A stretch of 64,000 nucleotides of DNA from Stygiobacter sp. RIFOXYC2_FULL_38_25 (lineage in GTDB: Bacteria; Bacteroidota; Ignavibacteria; Ignavibacteriales; Melioribacteraceae), in contig MHAZ01000006.1 in NCBI GenBank assembly GCA_001803165.1, forward strand, positions 249,428-313,427. The letters are read 5' to 3'. The position numbers and the translations under genes are program-made. Below the pieces are notes generated by a model. It searched no databases, had not been told where the DNA came from, and saw nothing but the letters and a program-made list of their open reading frames with translations. Shown here piece after piece: positions 1 through 6,939 of the stretch (position 1 is the stretch's first letter; the number at the start of each line of letters is the position of its first letter).

Positions 1-2663
1 AATCATTAAAGTATAACCACGCAAGATTAGAGCAAGAAATTGCTGATCTCTCCACACAACTTGAAGATACAGAGTTTGCTATTCAGGACGGTAAGGAAGA
101 GTTAACTACTTTTACCCGTAAGATTGATGAGAAGAAGAATGAAATTGAGCAGCATGAATCACTTGTAATTGAGAAGCGTGAACAGCTTGAACAGAAAAGA
201 AACGATCTTAAAAAGATAAATGAAGATAAATTTACTCTGCTCAAAGAGATCGCTGAAAAAGAGAATATTACTTCGAGCTACAAAAAAGAACTTGATACAC
301 ACCGCGCAAATATTGAAAAGCTTAACACAAAAATTCAAAATGCTTCCAACCATATAGCGAAAACAGTTGGTTTCATTGATAATCTTGTGGTTGAGAAAGA
401 TGAAGCGCAGAAAAAACTAAACGAAGCCGGGTTGTTAATAACTCTAAGGGAGAAAGAAAAAGCAGAACTGGAAGAGCATATCAACAAACTGAAGAATGAG
501 GAAGTTGAGCAGAGAACTTTACTTGCCGGTTTGCGTGAGAAGATTAATTTCTTGCAGACTTTGATTTCCAATCTTGAAGGAATTTCAAAAGGCGCGCGCG
601 TTTTAATTGATACTGATGAATGGACAACCAAGAACAAAAGCATTTTCGCTGATATTGGAAATACACAAGAAGATTTCCGCTTTGCGCTCGAGGCAGCACT
701 AAAATCCGTGCTCAACAATCTGCTTGTTGATAGCTTAACTGATTTGGAAAGCGCGATTGATTACCTCAAGAAAAACGATTTAGGTAAAGCTTCTTTCTAT
801 CTTTTACAAACCGAAGAGTCTGTTAAAAAATCTTTTATCACTTCCCTTTCTAATTTTAGTGTTAAGAGAAAGGCGAAAAAGATTGCCAAGGCTGAAGGCT
901 TTGTTGGATGGGCTAAAGATTTTGTAGAAACTGATTCAAGCTGGAAACCTTATTTCAACCAAGTGTTGGAAAGAATTGTCATCGCAAAGGATTTACGAAA
1001 CGCGATTGAGCTAAACAAACAATACCCGGAATTTAGCTTTGCAACTCTTGAAGGAGATTTGATTCAGAGTAACGGCATAGTTGAAGCCGGTTCGCTGCCA
1101 AAGCAAGATGAAACTTTATTCGGTCGCCGCCAGCTTTTGGATAACCTTAAGAAAGAATTCCCAAAGCATGAAGGGAATTTAGAACGCCTCAAAAGTGAAA
1201 TTCAAGAAGCTGAAGTGAAGCTCGCACAAATTGATTTGAAGAATCTCTCCGACCGTGAGAAATTGATTTCAAATGATATTGCAAATATTGATAAGCAAAT
1301 TTCTCAGCTCGAGTTTGAGCGCAAGAAAGCTGACGAAGATGTAGAGAATACAGAAAAAGAAATTCAAGAGTTGGCTTCCAAGTCTCACGGACTCGATTTA
1401 CATATAGAACAAATTGTTGAAGAGCTTGACAAGCTAAATGTGCAGAAGAATTTGCTCGAAGAAAATATTTCCGGTAAAGAAACTGACTTAAAGCAATTCG
1501 AAGAAGAATTTACTGAGCAACAAACTCAGCAAAATCAGCGCAGAGTTGAGCATGAACGATTGAAAGGTCAAATCGAGAACACAAAAAATTCAATTACGCG
1601 TTCCGAACAAAATCTTGGTACAATTCAATCCGGTATTGAGAAGCGCAAAAACGATTTAAGCCGTAACGAAGAAGAAGCAACTACACTGAATGAAATCCTT
1701 GGCGAAGCGAATGACCAGCTTGCAGAAATTAATTCATCGCGTGTTGTGATGGTGAACGCTGAAAAAGAAATCAGCGAAAGTTTACGTGCTATTAAAGGGG
1801 AAGCTCAGCAATACGAAAATCAATTGAGCCAATTAAGAAATCAGCGGCAAGAAGTTTCCGATAAGATTTACGCGCTCGATTTGAAAGAGAACGAGCTCAA
1901 CTTTAAGATCACTAATTTGATTGAGCATATTAAAGAAACTTATTCGCAAGAATTAGAAATAAAAGAATTTGATGATCTACATTCGTTTAACTATGACGAA
2001 GTCAGCCAGGAAGTTCAGCGCCACAAGGAAAAAATTAAAAATTTAGGTCCGGTAAATCTTTTAGCCTATTCGGAATACGATGAAGAAAAGCAGCGTTTGG
2101 ATTTCTTGCTCAAGCAACGCACCGATTTGGTCGAATCAGAAAAAGATTTGATTAAAACGATTAACGAAATAAACGAGACAGCACAAAAGCTCTTCATGGA
2201 TACGTTCGATTCTATCCGGACAAATTTCATTACAATCTTCCAAACCTTATTTAATCCGGGCGATGAAGCAGATTTAATTCTTGAAGAGAATGTTGACCCC
2301 CTTGAAGCAAAAATTGAAATCATGGCAAAGCCGAAAGGCAAACGCCCGACAACAATTGAGTTGCTTTCCGGAGGAGAAAAAACTCTAACAGCTACAGCGT
2401 TGTTGTTTGCCATTTATCTTGTTAAGCCATCTCCTTTCTGCGTACTGGATGAGGTTGACGCGCCGCTTGATGACGCGAACGTTGACCGCTTTACAAAACT
2501 CATTAAAGAGTTTAGCGATAGAACTCAGTTCATCATAGTAACGCACAACAAACGCACAATGGAATCTGCCGAAACGATGTACGGCGTTACAATGCAAGAA
2601 GAAGGCGTTTCAAAACTTGTTGGCGTCCGCTTCGATGAAATTCCGGATTATGGGAATGGATAA
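1..2663 (+). CDS. smc: Chromosome segregation protein SMC, C-terminal part (5' end outside window)
   Basis: The reading frame is open from base 3, so the gene starts upstream and about 886 codons are visible. They begin in the first coiled-coil arm. The hinge follows (starting GARVLIDTDEW, about bases 588-830), then a long Glu/Lys/Gln-rich returning coiled coil, then the C-terminal ATPase lobe with the ABC signature LLSGGEKTLTA near 2360, Walker B CVLDEVDAPLDD near 2440 and the switch histidine in IVTHNK near 2540. SMC homodimers with kleisin partners organise and segregate the chromosome; ScpA/ScpB are not in the window. The stop overlaps the next gene. Identification is secure; only the N-terminal Walker A region is missing because of the window edge. 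Confidence 0.97.
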   Translation, partial: SLKYNHARLEQEIADLSTQLEDTEFAIQDGKEELTTFTRKIDEKKNEIEQHESLVIEKREQLEQKRNDLKKINEDKFTLLKEIAEKENITSSYKKELDTHRANIEKLNTKIQNASNHIAKTVGFIDNLVVEKDEAQKKLNEAGLLITLREKEKAELEEHINKLKNEEVEQRTLLAGLREKINFLQTLISNLEGISKGARVLIDTDEWTTKNKSIFADIGNTQEDFRFALEAALKSVLNNLLVDSLTDLESAIDYLKKNDLGKASFYLLQTEESVKKSFITSLSNFSVKRKAKKIAKAEGFVGWAKDFVETDSSWKPYFNQVLERIVIAKDLRNAIELNKQYPEFSFATLEGDLIQSNGIVEAGSLPKQDETLFGRRQLLDNLKKEFPKHEGNLERLKSEIQEAEVKLAQIDLKNLSDREKLISNDIANIDKQISQLEFERKKADEDVENTEKEIQELASKSHGLDLHIEQIVEELDKLNVQKNLLEENISGKETDLKQFEEEFTEQQTQQNQRRVEHERLKGQIENTKNSITRSEQNLGTIQSGIEKRKNDLSRNEEEATTLNEILGEANDQLAEINSSRVVMVNAEKEISESLRAIKGEAQQYENQLSQLRNQRQEVSDKIYALDLKENELNFKITNLIEHIKETYSQELEIKEFDDLHSFNYDEVSQEVQRHKEKIKNLGPVNLLAYSEYDEEKQRLDFLLKQRTDLVESEKDLIKTINEINETAQKLFMDTFDSIRTNFITIFQTLFNPGDEADLILEENVDPLEAKIEIMAKPKGKRPTTIELLSGGEKTLTATALLFAIYLVKPSPFCVLDEVDAPLDDANVDRFTKLIKEFSDRTQFIIVTHNKRTMESAETMYGVTMQEEGVSKLVGVRFDEIPDYGNG

Positions 2664-3378
2664 AAAAGTTTTCAAAGTGTTCGTTGATTTTGACGGAACG
2701 ATCACAAAAAAAGATGTTGGTGAAGAGTTGTTCATTGAATTTGGTGATAGAGAGTTTTCGAAAAGACTTATTGAAGATTGGAATAAGGATTTAGTTCCAC
2801 CTAAAGCCGGCTGGAATGCATTGTGCGAATCGGTTGAAGTTGCTGATAAAAATCTGATGAGAGACTTTCTAAGCACAATCGAAGTTGAAAAATCATTTAA
2901 GAAGTTTGTTAGTTACTGCAAAGAGAATGGATTTGAGCTAAAGATCGTCAGCGATGGATTTGATTTCTACATTCGAACAATCCTTGAAAAAGAAAATTTA
3001 GCTGAGGTTGAGTTCTCTTCCAACGTTCTAAATTTTATTGATAACAAATTGCAGCCGGTATTTCCAAATTCAGCAGAAGATTGCAAATGCAGCGCAAACT
3101 GTAAGCGCAATTATGTTCTTAAACATAGCAGCGATGATGATTACACGGTTTACATTGGCGATGGCGTTTCCGACCGTTGCCCAATTCAGTTTTGCGATTT
3201 CATCTTCGCTAAAGATTCTCTATTAAAATTCTGCGAAGTAAACCGGATTACTTATTTCCCGTACAAAGATTTTGATGACGTAACAAAACGGATTGATGAA
3301 CTCAAGAGTAAAAAGCGATTGAAGAAGAGTCACCAAGCTCTACTTAAAAGAAAAGAAGTTTATACACAGGAAGCGTAA
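2650..3378 (+). CDS. MtnX-like HAD-IB family phosphatase
   Basis: This 242-residue protein of the HAD superfamily, subfamily IB, resembles 2-hydroxy-3-keto-5-methylthiopentenyl-1-phosphate phosphatase (MtnX) of methionine salvage. The nucleophile/acid motif DFDGT is at residues 13-17, a KIVSDGFD segment lies in the middle and the Mg-binding YIGDGVSDRCP segment is about two thirds along. A Cys cluster (CKCSANC) in the cap region resembles the Cys-containing insert of MtnX relatives. Start ATG 2650 (or 2656) overlaps the smc stop; a longer frame back to 2617 would run deep inside smc. No other methionine-salvage gene is nearby, so the substrate is uncertain: a phosphatase of this subfamily is well supported, the MtnX reaction is inference. 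Confidence 0.8.
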   Translation: MGMDKKVFKVFVDFDGTITKKDVGEELFIEFGDREFSKRLIEDWNKDLVPPKAGWNALCESVEVADKNLMRDFLSTIEVEKSFKKFVSYCKENGFELKIVSDGFDFYIRTILEKENLAEVEFSSNVLNFIDNKLQPVFPNSAEDCKCSANCKRNYVLKHSSDDDYTVYIGDGVSDRCPIQFCDFIFAKDSLLKFCEVNRITYFPYKDFDDVTKRIDELKSKKRLKKSHQALLKRKEVYTQEA

Positions 3379-3959
3379 TGAATAATTTTGCGTTAAAAGT
3401 TTTCAAAAACAGAAGCTACTCACCAATTCCATTTCTAATATTGATGCTCGTTTTTCAACAAGCAACTCCGGCAAGCTTGATAGCTGGATTTGCTGTTGCT
3501 TTACTTGGCGAGTTCTTCCGCTTCTGGGGTGTTGCTTATGCCGGCAGCGAAACCAGAAGAACCGGCGAAGTTGGCGCGACATATTTAGTAGTAAGCGGCG
3601 CGTTCGCACACTTGCGTAATCCGCTTTACCTTGGCAACATGTTAATGTATCTCGGAATCGGAATAATGTCTTATTCCCTATTTCCTTACTTACAAATTAT
3701 TGCCCTGGCGTTTTTTATGTGGCAGTATTATGTAATCATAAATGAAGAAGAAGGTTTCTTGGTTCAAAAATATGGTAAGGCTTATGAAGAATACCGAGCA
3801 GCAGTTCCAAAATTAATTCCGAGTTTGAAAGCTTATCCAAATCCGGGAATTGAGCAGCCGTCTTTTAATCCAAAAGCCGGATTGAAAAGTGAAATGAGAA
3901 CATTACAGGCATTCGCGTTTATAATTTTAATTGTAATTGTTAGATACGCGTTAAGTTGA
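3378..3959 (+). CDS. Isoprenylcysteine carboxyl methyltransferase-like membrane methyltransferase
   Basis: A 193-residue integral membrane protein of the ICMT/PEMT family. Hydrophobic segments lie near residues 15-45, 85-120 and 170-192. The family signature is present in the second half: LRNPLYLGN, then an EEEGFLVQKYG segment and YEEYRAAVPKLIP, which together form the SAM-binding and active-site region. Such enzymes methylate lipids or small molecules in the membrane; the actual substrate cannot be read from sequence. The start codon overlaps the preceding stop by one base (TAATG), indicating translational coupling, and the gene leads directly into lpxB, so an envelope-lipid role is plausible but inferred. 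Confidence 0.8.
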   Translation: MNNFALKVFKNRSYSPIPFLILMLVFQQATPASLIAGFAVALLGEFFRFWGVAYAGSETRRTGEVGATYLVVSGAFAHLRNPLYLGNMLMYLGIGIMSYSLFPYLQIIALAFFMWQYYVIINEEEGFLVQKYGKAYEEYRAAVPKLIPSLKAYPNPGIEQPSFNPKAGLKSEMRTLQAFAFIILIVIVRYALS

Positions 3960-5092
3960 ACAAGAAATTGATGATAGTGGCCGGCGAAGCTTCCGGCGAT
4001 TTACATGGTGCAAGTTTGATGAAAGAATTGAGTGCGCTTGATTCTTCATTAGAGTTTTTTGGAATTGGCGGCGATAAAATGATTGCTGCCGGCATGAAAG
4101 CAAAGTATCACATAAAGCAGATGGCGTTTCTCGGATTCATCGAAGTGCTTCGTCATCTCCCGTTCATTAACAAAGTGAAACGCGATCTTCTGCAACTTGC
4201 AGAAGATGAAAAAATTGAAACGATTGTCTTGATAGACTACCCGGGTTTTAATCTAAACATTGCGGAGAATTTTCATTCACGCGGTAAGAAGCTAATCTAT
4301 TTCATTTCTCCTCAAGTATGGGCTTGGGGAAAAGGAAGAGTAGCCAAGATTAAAAGACTTGTGAAAAAGATGCTTGTGATTTTTCCGTTTGAAGAGAAAT
4401 TATACATAGAAGCCGGAGTTGATGCAGTTTACGTTGGGCATCCTTTGGTTGAGCATGCTGAAGGTTACAAATTTCTTTCTAAAGAAGAATTATTTGCAAA
4501 GTTTGATTTAGATAAACAGAAAGAAATATTACTTGTACTTCCCGGCAGTCGCAAACAAGAGATTAGAAAATTATTCGGTGAATCTATTGAAGCGGCAACC
4601 CGGCTTGCACAAGAATTTAATCTGCAAGTAGTTGTGGCTTGCGCAGAAAACATTAACGAAAACATTTTCAAGGAAGTTACTTCCATTTCCGGTTATAGAC
4701 TTGTAAAAGGATTTACTTACGATCTATTGAAACATTCAAAATTTGGAATTATCAAGAGCGGAACATCTACACTGGAAGCCGGATATTTTCAACTTCCGTT
4801 TGCTGTTGTTTACGCTACAAATACACTTACATATTTGATCGGAAGGAATCTCGCCAAGATTAAAAACATAGCTATGGCGAACATAATTCTTGGCAAAACT
4901 GTTGTTCCGGAACTTCTGCAAGCGGATGCAAACAAAGAAAAGATTTATCTGGTTTGCAAAGAATACCTGGAGAACAAAGAAAGGCTTTATCAAATGAAAC
5001 AAGCACTAAGCGAAATTAAAAGTAAGCTTGGCGCCGGCGGAGCTTCAAAACGTGCTGCTGAAATTATTTACGCGGCTCTAAATGAAGCTTAA
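3956..5092 (+). CDS. lpxB: Lipid-A-disaccharide synthase
   Basis: LpxB (378 aa, normal length) is a peripheral membrane GT19 glycosyltransferase that joins UDP-2,3-diacylglucosamine and lipid X into the lipid A disaccharide. The N-terminus VAGEASGDLHGA, the segment YFISPQVWAWG and the later LPGSRKQEI and KSGTSTLEA stretches are family hallmarks. The start is taken as TTG 3956, which overlaps the preceding TGA (TTGA); an ATG at 3971 would remove five residues but still lies before the first conserved strand. The next gene overlaps the 3' end by 11 bases. Together with lpxK downstream this shows a lipid A-containing outer membrane. Confidence 0.96.
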   Translation: MNKKLMIVAGEASGDLHGASLMKELSALDSSLEFFGIGGDKMIAAGMKAKYHIKQMAFLGFIEVLRHLPFINKVKRDLLQLAEDEKIETIVLIDYPGFNLNIAENFHSRGKKLIYFISPQVWAWGKGRVAKIKRLVKKMLVIFPFEEKLYIEAGVDAVYVGHPLVEHAEGYKFLSKEELFAKFDLDKQKEILLVLPGSRKQEIRKLFGESIEAATRLAQEFNLQVVVACAENINENIFKEVTSISGYRLVKGFTYDLLKHSKFGIIKSGTSTLEAGYFQLPFAVVYATNTLTYLIGRNLAKIKNIAMANIILGKTVVPELLQADANKEKIYLVCKEYLENKERLYQMKQALSEIKSKLGAGGASKRAAEIIYAALNEA

Positions 5093-5750
5093 CAATTATC
5101 AGAAAAATATTTTGCGGTTCATAGGAATACGAATCGCTAGCTCTTTAGTAAATGTTCTTTTAAAGACTGTTAGAATCAGAATAGATAATTCTGATGTAAT
5201 TAAAGAATTAGACAAACAGAAGAAAAACTATGTTGTTGCGTTCTGGCACGGTTCCATGATGATTGGCTGGTTCATGCAACGGAACCGAAACTTTGCTTCT
5301 CTTGTTAGCCAAAGTAAAGATGGAGACGTGCTCACCGCTATTTTGGAAAAATGGAATTATCATGTTGTTCGCGGCTCGAGCAGTAAAGGCGGACATGAAG
5401 CATTAGACATGATGATTCACCTTACTGAAGAAAATTATCATCTGGCAATTACACCGGATGGACCGACCGGACCAATTTACAAGATGAAAGCCGGTGCAGT
5501 AATCACCGCTCGCCGTTCTCAAATTCCTCTTTTGTTAGTTGGAATTGGAATGAAGAATAAATGGATTTTGAAAAGCTGGGATAAGTTTGAAATACCAAAG
5601 CCGTTTTCTAAGGCTGTTGCAATTTATTCCGAGCCGATACTAATTGATGCGATTTTAAGCAAAGAGGAAACGAATCAGAAAATTGAAGGTTGCGAGTTGA
5701 TGTTGAACAAATTACAAAAGGAAGCTTTCGATAGATGCTTGAATTCTTGA
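5082..5750 (+). CDS. DUF374 lysophospholipid acyltransferase-like protein
   Basis: This 222-residue protein of the DUF374/LPLAT family resembles the acyltransferases that add secondary acyl chains to lipid A or phospholipids. The catalytic His-containing block FWHGSMMIGW is near residue 55, the substrate-binding block TPDGPTGPIYKMK near residue 128, and a hydrophobic segment sits at the N-terminus. It lies between lpxB and lpxK and overlaps both (11 and 16 bases), which points to transfer of an acyl chain during lipid A assembly. The position and family fit that role, but acyl donor and acceptor are inferred. Confidence 0.87.
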   Translation: MKLNNYQKNILRFIGIRIASSLVNVLLKTVRIRIDNSDVIKELDKQKKNYVVAFWHGSMMIGWFMQRNRNFASLVSQSKDGDVLTAILEKWNYHVVRGSSSKGGHEALDMMIHLTEENYHLAITPDGPTGPIYKMKAGAVITARRSQIPLLLVGIGMKNKWILKSWDKFEIPKPFSKAVAIYSEPILIDAILSKEETNQKIEGCELMLNKLQKEAFDRCLNS

Positions 5751-6781
5751 GAATCATATCGTCACCACTGGCATTTGTTTACGCTGTAATCATCCGGATG
5801 AGGAATTTCCTTTTTAACAAAAAGATTTTCAGCGCTGCAAAAGTAAATGCCAAAGTAATTTCGATTGGGAATATTACAGTTGGCGGCTCCGGTAAAACTC
5901 CGGCAGTTCTAATGCTTGGCAAAATGCTGAAAGAAAATGGAAAAAAGATTGGAGTATTAAGCCGAGGTTACGGCAGAAATTCTTTTGGTTATGTTTTTGT
6001 TAGTGATGGTAATGAAATTAAAAGCAGCGTTGAAAAGTGCGGCGATGAAATTATTCTTGTCGCCGGTGAGCTAAAAATTCCAACCGCAGTTTGTGAAAAA
6101 CGCGCTAAAGGAGCTGCACAGTTACTCAAAGATGCATCTGTTGATACAATAATTTTGGACGATGCTTTTCAGCATAGATGGATTCACAGAGATTTAGATA
6201 TTGTGCTTGTAGATCAAAGGTTTTTAGATAAAGTAGATTTTGTAGAACAAAACCCTATTCCGCTTGGTATGATGCGAGAACCTTTTGAATCTCTTGATCG
6301 TGCGGATATAATCATCATCAATAGAAAGTTTTCTGAGAAAACTGAAGTGCCGGAAAAACTGAAGAGGTATTTCGCCGGTAAAGAAGTTTTTCACGGTTAT
6401 TACTCTTCGCAAGGAATTTTTGATGTAAAATCTCACAAGTCTTTTGCGATAGAAGATTTTCAAGGACAGAAAAGTTTAGTGGTTTGCGGAATTGCGAAAC
6501 CTTACTCGTTCTTAAACATACTCGAGAGAAACAAGATAGATATTACAAACAAGCTTTTGTATCCTGATCATGCAAATTACACTACAGCAGAAGTTCAAGA
6601 AATTAGAAAGATGTTTTACGATACAAACTCTCACTCGGTATTAACAACGCACAAAGATGCGGTTAAGCTAACCAACTTCCGGAAAGAGCTTGATGATATT
6701 GACATCTACTATTTGAAGATAGATTTGAAAATTGAAGAACAAGAAAAATTTAATGCGCTTGTTCTTGGTTCATTGAAATAA
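5735..6781 (+). CDS. lpxK: Tetraacyldisaccharide 4'-kinase
   Basis: LpxK (348 aa) phosphorylates the 4' position of the lipid A disaccharide at the inner membrane using ATP. An N-terminal hydrophobic helix is followed by the Walker A motif GGSGKTP at residues 50-56, LSRGYGR shortly after, and the LDDAFQHR block near residue 140; length and motif order are those of the family. The start overlaps the preceding gene by 16 bases. It is the last gene of the smc-to-lpxK run; about 158 bases then separate it from ppdK. Confidence 0.96.
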   Translation: MLEFLRIISSPLAFVYAVIIRMRNFLFNKKIFSAAKVNAKVISIGNITVGGSGKTPAVLMLGKMLKENGKKIGVLSRGYGRNSFGYVFVSDGNEIKSSVEKCGDEIILVAGELKIPTAVCEKRAKGAAQLLKDASVDTIILDDAFQHRWIHRDLDIVLVDQRFLDKVDFVEQNPIPLGMMREPFESLDRADIIIINRKFSEKTEVPEKLKRYFAGKEVFHGYYSSQGIFDVKSHKSFAIEDFQGQKSLVVCGIAKPYSFLNILERNKIDITNKLLYPDHANYTTAEVQEIRKMFYDTNSHSVLTTHKDAVKLTNFRKELDDIDIYYLKIDLKIEEQEKFNALVLGSLK

Positions 6782-6810
6782 ACTAATGTGAGATCAGTTA
6801 AACTCATCTC

Positions 6811-6847
6811 CCTTTTCCCCACAAAGAGAAAAGGCAAATTAAGTTTG
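6811..6847 (+). promoter_or_regulatory. Putative promoter of ppdK with overlapping inverted repeat
   Basis: TAAGTTTG at 6840-6847 matches the Bacteroidota -7 consensus TAnnTTTG exactly. No good TTG element stands 17-20 bases upstream; that place is taken by a 7-bp perfect inverted repeat (CCTTTTC 6811-6817, GAAAAGG 6828-6834), which could be an operator or a weak lpxK terminator. The predicted start near 6853 is just upstream of the leader ORF. Prediction from sequence only. Confidence 0.4.
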
Positions 6848-6872
6848 AGCAACTCTTAAAAGGAGCTGCAAG

Positions 6873-6935
6873 ATGAGATCAAACACTGACTCACAAAAAT
6901 TATATAAACAACTAAATACATTAACTGGAGGATAG
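6873..6935 (+). CDS. 20-codon leader ORF upstream of ppdK (putative)
   Basis: ATG 6873 is preceded at good spacing by AAGGAG (6859-6864) and encodes 20 residues, MRSNTDSQKLYKQLNTLTGG, ending at TAG 6933-6935, four bases before the ppdK ATG. Its last codons (GGA GGA TAG) are themselves the ppdK Shine-Dalgarno, so a ribosome finishing this ORF would sit on the ppdK start. This suggests a leader peptide or translational coupling. No similarity is recognised, and an ORF this short can arise by chance. Confidence 0.4.
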   Translation: MRSNTDSQKLYKQLNTLTGG

Positions 6936-6939
6936 TTAA